Notes: generated by a model from the sequence alone, not told the origin. 36,984 nt of DNA from Frankia canadensis (GCF_900197875.1 NZ_FZMO01000401.1:1-36984); one strand, 5' to 3'. Numbered from the stretch's first letter, positions 16,387 to 24,394 are shown. Numbers and translations are program-made.

Positions 16387-16659
16387 TCAGGTCGACTCTG
16401 CTCGGCCCTTGGCTACGACGGATTCGTAGTCGGTCAGGATCCGGTCCGTCGGGACGCGCGTCGGGAAACGGACGATCCGTCCGGAGTTCTTTTCAATCAC
16501 CCGGCCCAGCGAGCCCACAAACGAGTCGCCGAGGTAGCCCGTCTCGTTGATGAGCCACCCCTGCGGGAACTCGATGAGACTCCAGGGCCGCTCCCGGTCG
16601 TCGCTGGACCGCCCGAGCAGCGCCGCGGCTATCTCCCGTGCCCTTCTCTCGTCAATCAC
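16387..16659 (-). CDS. Probable immunity protein of the adjacent toxin (Imm35/YrhB-like)
   Basis: This small protein of 90 aa has no signal peptide or membrane segment. Its start codon overlaps the toxin's stop (ATGA at 16656-16659), so the two are translationally coupled. The sequence FPQGWLINETGYLGDS, then RVIEKNSGRIVRFPTRVP, then RILTDYESVV resembles the small YrhB/Imm35-type immunity fold (a Trp in the first strand, followed by a V-x-K-x-SG-x-I strand). That family match is from memory and only moderate. Position, size and coupling support an antidote role more strongly than the motif does. It would act in the cytoplasm by binding the toxin's active-site cleft. Confidence 0.6.
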   Translation of the reverse strand: MIDERRAREIAAALLGRSSDDRERPWSLIEFPQGWLINETGYLGDSFVGSLGRVIEKNSGRIVRFPTRVPTDRILTDYESVVAKGRAEST

Positions 16660-17540
16660 GCGTCGTCCTCCCGAACCGGCCTGCCGTCGCCGTCAAAAAG
16701 GATGGAATAGTAGTGTGCTATCCGTCGATCGGAGAAGCCGGTGATCGCCTCGGTGGGCGGCCACGGTTCAGCCGCCCCCTCCTGCCCGTCGACTGCCAGG
16801 ACGCGGCCGCCGTCGTTCACCGCGTTGAACCAGTGCGCACCGCCCGTTCTCCAGCGCACGAGTACCAGCGCGGAGCTACCGGGACCGGCATTCTGGAGAT
16901 CGCGTTCAATACCCGCGGAACTCGTGCGTCGCTCCGTGGATCCGGCCCATTCCCGCATGCGGTCAATGGACTCTCCCTGCACCTCGGGGTCGGCAAGAGC
17001 CGCCGCCGTCGACGGCTCGCCTCGCCAGCTCAGCTCGACCGCCCGTGTGCACTCGCCACAGTTGTAGCCACGCCCGTCCGCCTCGGGCTCCGGATTGACC
17101 TCTCGAACCCACTCGGCCGGAGCCCGGCGCCCACCCGCTACGTCGGACTTCGGCTCAGGCAGCAGGTACTCCCCCGGATATCGCCGCCAGACGTCATCCA
17201 TACCCTTCGCAACATGATCGGGGATCACCCGTCCAGCGGGCTTCTCAGACGCATCCTGTTCGGCGGCGCCTTGCCCGGCACGGCGATGCGTTTCGTCGGC
17301 TCCGCCGATCCCATCGCCTTTCGCGATGCTTTCTGGGGCTTTGCCCGCTGCGTCACGGTCGAGCGCGTCGGACTTCGCGACGGCGCCGGCGAGTTCGGGG
17401 AGCCGTGACACCTGCGACTCAGTCGGCTCGTCCAGGCCATCCAACAGCCGTAGCTTTGCATCAAGCGCACGGGTCCGCGCGATCTCGGGCGGCGGAAGCC
17501 CGGACGGGGCATCCCCGCCCTTCGGTACATCAGCGGACAT
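16656..17540 (-). CDS. Papain-fold toxin (glutamine deamidase type, polymorphic toxin C-terminal domain)
   Basis: The product is 294 aa. Residues 1-110 are charged, Ala/Gly-rich and look disordered. The C-terminal 180 residues fit the 'papain fold toxin 1, glutamine deamidase' family: YNCGECTRAVELSWRG (Cys161 and Cys164), GGAHWFNAVNDGGRVLAVDGQ (His236, Asp251, Gln253). The NC…H…DGQ order gives a Cys-His-Asp triad, with Cys161 or Cys164 as nucleophile. Known members are effector tips of larger secreted polymorphic toxins that deamidate host or rival proteins. Here no secretion signal, WXG or repeat domain is present, so it is either an orphan cassette or relies on a separate carrier. The locus is visibly richer in A+T than its neighbours, consistent with transfer. 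The ATG at 17540 has only a weak ribosome site. The immunity gene follows with a 4-bp overlap. Confidence 0.72.
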   Translation of the reverse strand: MSADVPKGGDAPSGLPPPEIARTRALDAKLRLLDGLDEPTESQVSRLPELAGAVAKSDALDRDAAGKAPESIAKGDGIGGADETHRRAGQGAAEQDASEKPAGRVIPDHVAKGMDDVWRRYPGEYLLPEPKSDVAGGRRAPAEWVREVNPEPEADGRGYNCGECTRAVELSWRGEPSTAAALADPEVQGESIDRMREWAGSTERRTSSAGIERDLQNAGPGSSALVLVRWRTGGAHWFNAVNDGGRVLAVDGQEGAAEPWPPTEAITGFSDRRIAHYYSILFDGDGRPVREDDA

Positions 17541-17546
17541 CGGAGC

Positions 17547-17708
17547 TCACGGAATCAGTATCGTCACCCCGCCCCGGGTAACGCGCAGCAAAACGGGATG
17601 GCGACCACAGGCCGTTCTCGTTATCGCGGCTCTCACCTGCCTGTCCGCGCTGTCCCAGGGCACGGCCACCACATATCGGCAGGGCGACGATCTCTTCCGG
17701 AGTTCCAC
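17547..17708 (-). CDS. Possible small ORF directly upstream of the toxin gene
   Basis: A 53-codon frame from GTG 17708 ends 6 bp before the toxin ATG. The product (CRYVVAVPWDSADRQVRAA, then HPVLLRVTRGGVTILIP) has a more protein-like composition than the other frames here and three alternating hydrophobic stretches. There is no clear ribosome site and no recognised family. A second frame (72 codons, 17530-17748) overlaps it, and only one of them, if either, can be real. The spacing would suit a leader gene in the toxin operon. Confidence 0.25.
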   Translation of the reverse strand: MELRKRSSPCRYVVAVPWDSADRQVRAAITRTACGRHPVLLRVTRGGVTILIP

Positions 17709-17785
17709 CTCTGTGCCCGCACGGACACATTCTCTTCCGCCCGCGCACAGAGGCCGACGCGGAAGCCGACGCGCCGGGCGGGGAG

Positions 17786-18688
17786 TCAGCGAAGGCGGGA
17801 GGCGCGGGCGAGGACGAGGGTGCGGCCGGCGGCGTCGGCGACGACGGCGCGGGCCACGGCGAAGCGTCGGCCGGGGTGCTCGACCTCGGCGGTCGCGGTG
17901 AGGGCGGAGCCGTCGCCGGGGATCGAGCGGACGAAGGTGAAGTCGAACGTCTCGCCGTCGACGGCGGCGCCCGCGGGGGTGGGCGAGGCCTCGTCCAGCG
18001 CGGCGGACATCGCGCGCTCCGCGAGCATGGCCAGCACGCCGCCCTGGATCTGGCCGCGGGAGTTGATCAGGCTGGGATCGGCCACGGCGGTCAGGGTCGC
18101 GGCCGCGGCGCAGACGTCGGCCGTCCGCAGGCGCAGGTACGGGCGCCAGTCCGGCGAGGAGGTGGTGGTGGTCGGGTCGGGCGCGGCGAGGGGCGCGGAG
18201 ACAGGCGCCGGGCGCGGCGACGGCGGCACGGTGAGCAGCGCGCACTTCGTCGAGACGTACGCGATCACCGCCCCGCCCTCGGCCTCGACCACCTCGCCGC
18301 TGGAGATGACGCTGCGGGCGCTGGCGTGGTCGACACGGCCCCACAGGTGCAGCCGCTCGCCCGCCGGCCGGCCGAGCCGCAGGAAGTGCGCGTGGATCTC
18401 CAGTGTCGTCATCACCTTGCCGGCGGGCACGGTGGACGCCACGGCCGAGCCGAGCGCGCCGTCGATGGCGATGAACAGGGTGCCGGGCGCCAGCCGGCCG
18501 GCCTCGTCCAGGATCCGCCCGTCGACCCGCTGCGCGTACACCGCGTGCCCGGGGGCCACCTCGGTGATCCGGGTGCCGAAGTACCGGTGGGCGGGGATGA
18601 GATCGGCCCCGGCAGCCACCGTGGCCCGCAGGCGGGCCAGGTGTGGCGAGCTCTCGTCGACCGGCGCGCTGTCCAGGGTGTCTGTCAT
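17786..18688 (-). CDS. Double-hotdog acyl-CoA thioesterase-like protein (copy A)
   Basis: The product of 300 aa has two hotdog (4HBT/PaaI-like) repeats joined by a Pro/Thr linker near residues 155-180. In the first, APGTLFIAIDGALGSAVAST matches the central helix region, followed by TTLEIHAHFLRLGRPAGERL. In the second, RGQIQGGVLAMLAERAMSAA is followed by TFDFTFVRSIPGDGSALTATAEVEHPGRRFAVA. The usual catalytic HGG reads QGG in the C-terminal repeat and is lost in the first, so activity may be altered. It is a paralogue of the protein at 20021-20968, with the same layout. The ATG at 18688 has AAAGG nearby, and a TAGCGT box 10 nt upstream. Likely role: hydrolysis of a CoA thioester; substrate unknown. 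Confidence 0.75.
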   Translation of the reverse strand: MTDTLDSAPVDESSPHLARLRATVAAGADLIPAHRYFGTRITEVAPGHAVYAQRVDGRILDEAGRLAPGTLFIAIDGALGSAVASTVPAGKVMTTLEIHAHFLRLGRPAGERLHLWGRVDHASARSVISSGEVVEAEGGAVIAYVSTKCALLTVPPSPRPAPVSAPLAAPDPTTTTSSPDWRPYLRLRTADVCAAAATLTAVADPSLINSRGQIQGGVLAMLAERAMSAALDEASPTPAGAAVDGETFDFTFVRSIPGDGSALTATAEVEHPGRRFAVARAVVADAAGRTLVLARASRLR

Positions 18689-18698
18689 GGCCTTTCGG

Positions 18699-18704
18699 AC
18701 GCTA
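18699..18704 (-). promoter_or_regulatory. -10 box before thioesterase copy A
   Basis: TAGCGT (read on the minus strand) ends 10 nt before the ATG at 18688. The same hexamer stands 8 nt before the paralogue and 7 nt before nadE. The implied leader is absent or only a few bases long. Confidence 0.4.
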
Positions 18705-18908
18705 CCGAGAAGCCGGTTTCCACGCATCCGATCGACGCGGGCGGCAGACGACGCGCGACAGGCGGCGCGCCACGCCGAGCTCCTGGGCGGGCACCGCGAG
18801 GCACTCCAGTAGCCTCGGATCCACCCTGACGTCCCCATCCTCCCACTTCCCGGAGCACGGAATCGGACAGCGGCTCGCACTCGGACGATGCGCCACGCAC
18901 CTAGATCG

Positions 18909-18938
18909 TTGACCAATACTTCGACCCGCACATACCGT
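18909..18938 (+). promoter_or_regulatory. Promoter of the alpha/beta hydrolase gene
   Basis: TTGACC (18909-18914) and TACCGT (18933-18938) are separated by 18 bp, a good sigma-70-type pair. The start codon is 73 bp beyond the -10, leaving a normal leader. The rest of the 323-bp divergent gap shows nothing else clear. Confidence 0.5.
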
Positions 18939-19011
18939 CACCAAACGGCCGTATTCCGAACGTCGGCCGGCAGCCCGGCCCCCGCGTTCCCGATCCAACG
19001 GGTGGAGATTC

Positions 19012-20016
19012 ATGCGTGCCTTCAACGTGAACGTGGACGTGTCCGGTCGGACGGAGCTCGGCGGGATGCTGTGGACGGCCACGACCATCCATCTGCCCGA
19101 GGACACCGACGGTCCGACGACCGTGCTGTTCGCGTTCCCGGGCGGCGGCTACGGGCGCAGGTACTTCCACATCGACGCGCAGCCGGGGTACAGCCAGGCG
19201 GCGCACCACACCGCGGCAGGCCTCGTCGTCGTCGCCTGCGACCACTTATTCGTCGGGGACAGTGCCCGGCCGGCCGACCCGCTGGCCCTGACCTACGAGA
19301 ACCTCGCCGCCACCAACCACGCCACCGTGCGGCATGTGGTGGACGGGCTGCGCGACGGCACCCTCGCCCGCGACATCCCGCCCCTCGACGTGGCGAACGT
19401 CGTCGGCGTCGGCCACTCGATGGCCGGTGCCCTGCTCACCGTCCAGCAGGCGAACCATCGGACGTTCGACGGCGTCGCGTTCCTCGGCTGGAGCGGGCTG
19501 GGTGCGAGCCTGCCTGCGCAGGGAGGAGGGCGTGCCGGCTACACGTTCCCGGCCCGCGGCACTGATCTGCACTCCATCTTCGCGAAGGTCGTCGAGGCGG
19601 CGAGCCTCAACGAGGAGGAGTTCCGCTTCTTCCTGCACTGGCCGGACGAGGGACCGGCGCTGATGGAGGCGGATCTCGCCTGTTACCAGCCGTTCAGCGG
19701 CGTGATCCGTGGTGACACGCGCTCACCGTGGGGAAGCTCCACCATCCCGCCGTGCGCGGCCACCATGCTCACCGAAGGTGCCGTCGCGGTCGAGGCGGCG
19801 ACGATCGACGTGCCGGTGCTCGTCGGCTGCGGGGAACGCGACATCGTTCCCGACCCGTGGGCCGAGCCGTCCGCGTACCGTTCGTCGTCGCAGGTGTCGC
19901 TCGTCGTCGTCCCGCGGATGGCGCACGCCCACAACTTCGCGCGCACCCGCGAGCGGCTCTGGGATCACGTCGTCGCGTTCGCGCGGCAGGCGCAGCCGAC
20001 GAAGGTCGCCGCCTGA
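19012..20016 (+). CDS. Alpha/beta hydrolase
   Basis: The product of 334 aa has an alpha/beta-hydrolase fold. FAFPGGGYGRRYFH (near 42-55) supplies an oxyanion-hole glycine loop, GHSMAG (near 143) is the nucleophile elbow with Ser, CGERDIVPDP carries the acid, and VPRMAHAHNFART carries the His. The cap region between (about 180-240) is not recognised. There is no signal peptide, so it is cytoplasmic. The ATG at 19012 has GGAG 6 nt upstream. It lies between two paralogous thioesterase-like genes and ends 4 bp from the convergent copy B, so the three may handle related acyl substrates. Ester or thioester preference is not determinable here. Confidence 0.82.
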   Translation: MRAFNVNVDVSGRTELGGMLWTATTIHLPEDTDGPTTVLFAFPGGGYGRRYFHIDAQPGYSQAAHHTAAGLVVVACDHLFVGDSARPADPLALTYENLAATNHATVRHVVDGLRDGTLARDIPPLDVANVVGVGHSMAGALLTVQQANHRTFDGVAFLGWSGLGASLPAQGGGRAGYTFPARGTDLHSIFAKVVEAASLNEEEFRFFLHWPDEGPALMEADLACYQPFSGVIRGDTRSPWGSSTIPPCAATMLTEGAVAVEAATIDVPVLVGCGERDIVPDPWAEPSAYRSSSQVSLVVVPRMAHAHNFARTRERLWDHVVAFARQAQPTKVAA

Positions 20017-20020
20017 GCCG

Positions 20021-20968
20021 CTACAGCAGGCGGGTGCCGCGGGCCAGCAGGACGGGGCGCCCACGGGAGTCGGTGACGACGGCCCGGGCGACGGCGAAGC
20101 GGCGCCCGGCGTGCTCGACCTCGGCGGTGGCCGTCAGTGGCGTGCCATCGCCCGTGGCCGGCCGGACGTAGGTGAGGTCGAAGGTGGCCGCGTCGGGCTG
20201 ACCGCCGTCGGAGGCCGGCGCCGCCTCGTCCAGAGCCGTGGTGATCGCCCGTTCCGCGAGCAGGGCGAGCACTCCGCCCTGCACGTGGCCACGCATGTTG
20301 GTCAGGCCGGGACCGGCGGCGGCGACCAGCGTCGCCCCGCTGGCCGAGGCACTGACCGTGCGCAGGCCCAGATGCGGCCGCCAGTCCCGCGCGGGCCGTC
20401 CGTCGCCCGCCGGCTCGGCGGACTGGTCCGGGCTCGCGTCCACAGCCGCGGGCGAGGCCTCAGCCGGGGCCGGGGGCGGGGTTGGAGACGGGATCTGTCG
20501 GATGACGCCGCAGCGGGTCGAGATGCGGGCGAGAACCTCGCCCGCCGCCGTGGTCACCTCGCCGCTGGCCAGGGCGCTGCGCTCGCTGGAATGCCCGAGG
20601 CTCGCCCGAACGCGCAGCCGATCACCCAGGGGGGCGCCGAGCCGGACGAACTCGACGGTCATCTCCAGCGTCGTCATCGTCAGGTCGACGGGCACGCAGG
20701 TCGCGATCGCCGAGCCGAGGGTGGCGTCGACGCCGACGAACAGCGCTCCGGGCAGTAACCGGCCGTCGTCGAGGATCCGGCCGTCGACGTGCTGGACGTA
20801 GGTGGCGTGGCCGGGTGACACGTCGGCGATCGTGGCGCCGAACAGGGTGTGGAGGGGTACCAGGTCGACGCCGGTGTCCGCCGTCGCCCGCAGGTGCGTG
20901 TAGAACGGCGATCCCCCGGCGACCAGCGGGGGGCGGACCGCGGGCGGGCCCTCGATGATCTCAGCCAT
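20021..20968 (-). CDS. Double-hotdog acyl-CoA thioesterase-like protein (copy B)
   Basis: The product of 315 aa has the same two-repeat plan as the protein at 17786-18688. Matching blocks are VPLHTLFGATIADVSPGHATY, LLPGALFVGVDATLGSAIAT, TTLEMTVEFVRLGAPLGDRL, then a Pro/Ala-rich linker (about 163-190), then RGHVQGGVLALLAERAITTA and TATAEVEHAGRRFAVARAVV. The C-terminal repeat again reads QGG where PaaI-type enzymes have HGG. The long identical blocks indicate a local duplication followed by divergence mainly in the linker. A TAGCGT box stands 8 nt before the ATG and there is no ribosome site, so the transcript is probably leaderless. Confidence 0.75.
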   Translation of the reverse strand: MAEIIEGPPAVRPPLVAGGSPFYTHLRATADTGVDLVPLHTLFGATIADVSPGHATYVQHVDGRILDDGRLLPGALFVGVDATLGSAIATCVPVDLTMTTLEMTVEFVRLGAPLGDRLRVRASLGHSSERSALASGEVTTAAGEVLARISTRCGVIRQIPSPTPPPAPAEASPAAVDASPDQSAEPAGDGRPARDWRPHLGLRTVSASASGATLVAAAGPGLTNMRGHVQGGVLALLAERAITTALDEAAPASDGGQPDAATFDLTYVRPATGDGTPLTATAEVEHAGRRFAVARAVVTDSRGRPVLLARGTRLL

Positions 20969-20976
20969 TGGCCTAG

Positions 20977-20982
20977 ACGCTA
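20977..20982 (-). promoter_or_regulatory. -10 box for leaderless thioesterase copy B
   Basis: TAGCGT on the minus strand, 8 nt before ATG 20968. Confidence 0.4.
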
Positions 20983-21016
20983 GCCGACGGCCGGTTCGCT
21001 GGGCATCCGATCGATC

Positions 21017-22390
21017 TCAGGCCCGGGCGGGCCGGGCGGCGAGGTGATGAAAGTAGTGGACGAACATGCGGATGCCACCGGCGGCCTGCGTCCAGTCGTA
21101 GTGCTCGTTCGGCGCGTGGTAGCCGTGGCTGGGCAGGCTCAGGCCGAGCAGGATGACGGGCGCGCGCAGATGCTGGTCCATGGTGAGCACGGCGCCGATC
21201 GAGCCGCCCTCGCGGACGAACGCGGGGCGCCGGCCGAAGGCGTACTCGACGGCGGCGCTGGCCGCCTCGGCGTACGGGCCGGTCCGCGGTCCGAGGTAGG
21301 GCGCCAGCGCGGCCTCAAGCTCCACCCGCGCGTCCGGGTGACGGGCCGTGATGAAGTCGCGGACCAGCGCGAACACGGCCTGCGGGTCCTGGTGCGGGAC
21401 GAGGCGGGCGCTGAGTTTGGCCGTCGCGCGGGGCGGGACGACGGTCTTCACGCCGGGGCCGGTGTAGCCGCCGGTGAGGCCGTGCACCTCGAAGGTGGGC
21501 TCGGCCATCACGCGGCGCAGCACCTCGCGCGTGTCGGCACTGCGCAGCGACGTCAGGCCGTGGGCGGCCATGAACGTCGCGACGTCGAAGCCGGACGCGA
21601 CGAAGTCGTCGAGCTCCTCGTCGGTGACGGGCGCGACCGTGTCGGCGAAGCCCGGGACGAGGATCCGCCCGCTGACCGGGTCCACGCACTCGCTGATGAT
21701 TCCGGCGAGCTCGGTGAGGGGGTTGCGGGCGGCACCGCCGGTGAGGCCGGAGTGGGTGTCGTTGGTGCCGGTCTCGATCGTGACCTCGAAGGTGACCAGG
21801 CCGCGCAGGCCGTAGTCGATCGCCGGGCGGTCCGCGGCGATCCAGATGGAGTCCGACACCAGCACCACGTCGGTCCGCAGCCGGGAGCCCTCGGCGCGGA
21901 CGAACGCCTCGAAGTTCGGGCTGCCGATCTCCTCCTCGAGCTCCCAGACGAACCGGATGTTCACCGGCAGTGCCCGGGCGACGGCGTACTGGGCGGCCTG
22001 CAGGGCGGTGAGCGCCGGGCCCTTGTCGTCGGTGCTGCCGCGGCCGGCGTAGCGCTCGCCGTCGACGGTCAGCCGGAACGGCTCGGTACGCCACTGCGCC
22101 GGGTCGGCGGGCTGCACGTCGAGATGGTTGTAGATGGTCACGGTGGGACGATCCGGGCCGGCGAGGTACTCGCCGACGACGACGGGGCTGCCGGCGGTCG
22201 GCACGACGCGGGCGGCGAGGCCGGCGTCGCGCAGCAGGGCGGCGGCGTGCTCGGCCGTGCGGGCGATGTCGGCGGCGTGCGCCGGGTCGGCGCTGACCCC
22301 GGGGATGGCGACGAGCTCGGCCAGGCGCCGCTCGAACTCGGGCCGGCTGGCGTCGACGTAGGCGTTCAGATCCTCCAGAGCGTCGGGCAC
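21017..22390 (-). CDS. M20-family metallopeptidase (dipeptidase)
   Basis: The product of 457 aa is a two-zinc M20 amidohydrolase of the dipeptidase/CNDP type. Metal and catalytic residues are in place: H89 and D91 (YNHLDVQP), the bridging Asp at 121 (GRGSTDDKG), E153 and E154 (LEEEIGS), D180 (LVSDS) and a late His (LPSHGYHAPNE). The dimerisation lid contains TNDTHSGLTGG and TGPGVKTVVPP. It hydrolyses dipeptides or similar amides in the cytoplasm; the exact substrate is unknown. The start is GTG at 22390, with TACGAT 6 nt upstream and no ribosome site, so it is probably leaderless. It is divergent from the COG4705 membrane gene. Confidence 0.88.
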   Translation of the reverse strand: MPDALEDLNAYVDASRPEFERRLAELVAIPGVSADPAHAADIARTAEHAAALLRDAGLAARVVPTAGSPVVVGEYLAGPDRPTVTIYNHLDVQPADPAQWRTEPFRLTVDGERYAGRGSTDDKGPALTALQAAQYAVARALPVNIRFVWELEEEIGSPNFEAFVRAEGSRLRTDVVLVSDSIWIAADRPAIDYGLRGLVTFEVTIETGTNDTHSGLTGGAARNPLTELAGIISECVDPVSGRILVPGFADTVAPVTDEELDDFVASGFDVATFMAAHGLTSLRSADTREVLRRVMAEPTFEVHGLTGGYTGPGVKTVVPPRATAKLSARLVPHQDPQAVFALVRDFITARHPDARVELEAALAPYLGPRTGPYAEAASAAVEYAFGRRPAFVREGGSIGAVLTMDQHLRAPVILLGLSLPSHGYHAPNEHYDWTQAAGGIRMFVHYFHHLAARPARA

Positions 22391-22396
22391 CCCGCG

Positions 22397-22402
22397 ATCG
22401 TA
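22397..22402 (-). promoter_or_regulatory. -10 box for leaderless M20 peptidase transcript
   Basis: TACGAT on the minus strand lies 6 nt before the GTG at 22390. Confidence 0.4.
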
Positions 22403-22449
22403 CGGTCGCCACCCGTGGGCACCCCGGCAGGGGGCGCTGGCGGACGCCG

Positions 22450-22469
22450 CTCACACCGTCCTCACACCG
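22450..22469. repeat. Direct repeat CTCACACCG, 11-bp period
   Basis: CTCACACCG occurs at 22450-22458 and 22461-22469 in the 167-bp divergent gap between the peptidase and the membrane protein. An 11-bp period puts both copies on one face of the helix, as in tandem sites of OmpR-type response regulators. The sequence only partly resembles the actinobacterial PHO box. Confidence 0.35.
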
Positions 22470-22557
22470 CGCGCGTGATGTCCTGCCTGCGATCGCCGCG
22501 CCATCCGTACCTGCCAGACCGGCCCGCCCCTGCCAGACGTCGAAAAGAGCGCCCTCG

Positions 22558-23394
22558 ATGCGGTCCCTGCTGCCCGGCCGGGAGCCCCTGGCTCCGAAGG
22601 TCCCCCAGATCACCGCCCTGTTCTGGATCATCAAGGTGCTCTCGACCGGCATGGGCGAGGCCACGGCGGACTGGCTGGCCGGGATCAGCCTCGTTCTGGC
22701 GGCGGCGGTCGGCCTGCTCGGGTTCGCCGCGGCGATGTGGCTGCAGCTGCGGGCCCGCCGCTACCAGGCCTGGATCTACTGGTTCGCCGTGGTGATGCTG
22801 GCCGTGTTCGGCACGATGGCCGCCGACGGGCCGCCGATCGGTCATCTGGGCTCCGCGGTCCTCTACGCGCTGGTGCTCGCCGTCGTCCTGGTGCGCTGGC
22901 GGCGCGCCGAGGGCACGCTGTCGATCCACTCGATCGTCACCCGGCGACGGGAGGCCTACTACTGGTCCACCGTGCTCGCGACGTTCGCGCTCGGCACCGC
23001 CCTCGGCGACGTGACCGCCGGCGACCTACACCTCGGTTATCTGCCGTCGGGGCTGCTGTTCGCCGGCGTCATCACGCTGCCGGTACTCGCCCGCCGCTGG
23101 GGCGTCCTGGGCGAGGTCGGCGCCTTCTGGGCCGCCTACATCGTGACCCGGCCGCTGGGCGCGTCGTTCGCCGACTGGCTCGGCAAGCCGGCGCGTCGCG
23201 GCGGGGTCGGTCTGGGTGACGGGACGGTCGCCGCGGTCGCGACCGTGCTCATCGTCGCCCTCGTCGCCTGGGCCGCGCGTGCCAGCGCACGGTCCCGCGC
23301 CGGCGCCCCGCTCCCGTCCACGATCGACACGGTCCCGCTGCCCCGCGGCCCGGGCCCGGGCCCGGTCCCGGTCACCCGGCGGTCGCAACCCTGA
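22558..23394 (+). CDS. COG4705-type integral membrane protein
   Basis: The product of 278 aa contains about seven hydrophobic segments between residues 18 and 245 and a proline-rich C-terminal tail (SRAGAPLPSTIDTVPLPRGP). The signature of the COG4705 family is visible twice: KVPQITALFWIIKVLSTGMGEATADWL near the N-terminus (17-40), and REAYYWSTVLATFALGTALGD with GEVGAFWAAYIVTRPLGASFADWL in the second half, so the protein looks like an internal duplication. These are uncharacterised membrane proteins. The ATG at 22558 has only a weak purine site. A GTG or later start is possible, but the KVPQ block requires a start near here. Confidence 0.75.
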   Translation: MRSLLPGREPLAPKVPQITALFWIIKVLSTGMGEATADWLAGISLVLAAAVGLLGFAAAMWLQLRARRYQAWIYWFAVVMLAVFGTMAADGPPIGHLGSAVLYALVLAVVLVRWRRAEGTLSIHSIVTRRREAYYWSTVLATFALGTALGDVTAGDLHLGYLPSGLLFAGVITLPVLARRWGVLGEVGAFWAAYIVTRPLGASFADWLGKPARRGGVGLGDGTVAAVATVLIVALVAWAARASARSRAGAPLPSTIDTVPLPRGPGPGPVPVTRRSQP

Positions 23395-23406
23395 CCCTCG
23401 AACCGG

Positions 23407-23435
23407 CCGCACACGCACGGTGTTCTACTGTGCGG
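23407..23435. repeat. Inverted repeat between membrane protein and uppP
   Basis: CCGCACA (23407-23413) and TGTGCGG (23429-23435) form a 7-bp stem with a 15-nt loop, 12 nt after the COG4705 stop. It could end that transcript. The remaining sequence up to the uppP promoter box shows nothing else. Confidence 0.35.
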
Positions 23436-23542
23436 TTCTCCTCAGACCACGACCGGCGCGGGGGGACGGACCGTCCGTCGGGCGGCGCCCGTCCGTCCGG
23501 CCGGCCCCGACCGCGCGGACCCGTCGCCGCGCCTGGATCACC

Positions 23543-23548
23543 TAGGGT
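23543..23548 (+). promoter_or_regulatory. -10 box before uppP
   Basis: TAGGGT lies 9 nt before the GTG at 23558, with no ribosome site between. The transcript is therefore probably leaderless or nearly so. Confidence 0.4.
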
Positions 23549-23557
23549 TACCAACGC

Positions 23558-24394
23558 GTGAGCGCCATCAGTGTGGGTCAGGCTGTCGTACTCGGCATCG
23601 TCGAGGGCCTGACCGAGTTCCTTCCGGTCTCGTCGACCGGCCATCTCAAGATCACCGAGGGTCTGCTGGGGATCGACGTCGGCGACAAGGCCGTCGTCGG
23701 CTTCACCGCCGTCATCCAGGTCGGGGCGATCGCGGCCGTGCTGGTGTACTTCTTCAACGACATCCGCCGGCTCGTCACCGCCTGGTTCCGCGGATTGAGG
23801 AACCGTGAGGAACGCCAGCATCGCGACTATGCCTTCACCTGGTGGGTGATCTACGCGACGATCCCCGTCGTCCTGGTCGGAGTGGCGGCCAAACCGCTCA
23901 TCGACGGCCCACTCGCCTCGCTGTGGGTGGTGGCCGCGTCGCTGGTCGTTGGCAGCGGCTTCATGTGGTACGCCGACCGGGTCGGCCGGCACAAGCGCGG
24001 CGAGGACGACATCAGCCTGACCGACGCGATGATCGTCGGTTCGTCGCAGATCCTCGCGCTGCTGTTTCCCGGATTCTCCCGCTCGGGCGCGACCATCTCC
24101 ACGAGCCTGATCCGCGACCTGGACCGGGTCGCGGCCACCCGGCTGTCGTTCTTCCTGTCCATTCCCGCTCTGACCGGCGCCGGTCTGTACGAGCTGAAGG
24201 ACGCCGTCGGCGGCGGGGTCTCGGCGCTGCCCGTGGTCGTCGGCACCATCGTCTCCTTCGGCGTCGCCTACGCCTCGATCGCCTGGCTGCTGCGTTTCGT
24301 GGCCCGCCACAACTTCGACGCCTTCGTCCTCTACCGCATCGCCGTCGCCGTCGTCCTCGTCGGCCTGCTCACCTCCGGCGCGCTCGAGGCCTGA
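23558..24394 (+). CDS. uppP: Undecaprenyl-diphosphate phosphatase
   Basis: The product of 278 aa is a BacA/UppP membrane phosphatase that converts undecaprenyl pyrophosphate to the monophosphate lipid carrier for cell-wall synthesis. It also gives bacitracin tolerance. Both signature motifs are intact: EGLTEFLPVSSTGH (16-29) and PGFSRSGAT (from 171). About eight hydrophobic segments are visible, with the basic loop FRGLRNREERQHR between the third and fourth. The length is normal for the family. The start is GTG 23558. A 19-bp perfect hairpin 42 bp after the stop probably ends the transcript. Confidence 0.95.
   Translation: MSAISVGQAVVLGIVEGLTEFLPVSSTGHLKITEGLLGIDVGDKAVVGFTAVIQVGAIAAVLVYFFNDIRRLVTAWFRGLRNREERQHRDYAFTWWVIYATIPVVLVGVAAKPLIDGPLASLWVVAASLVVGSGFMWYADRVGRHKRGEDDISLTDAMIVGSSQILALLFPGFSRSGATISTSLIRDLDRVAATRLSFFLSIPALTGAGLYELKDAVGGGVSALPVVVGTIVSFGVAYASIAWLLRFVARHNFDAFVLYRIAVAVVLVGLLTSGALEA

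Noticed and set aside
17530..17748. 72-codon frame starting with Cys-rich MRGRKRMCPCGH upstream of the toxin
   Set aside because: Overlaps the toxin start, lacks a ribosome site and has no coherent hydrophobic pattern; the alternative frame there is slightly better but also weak.
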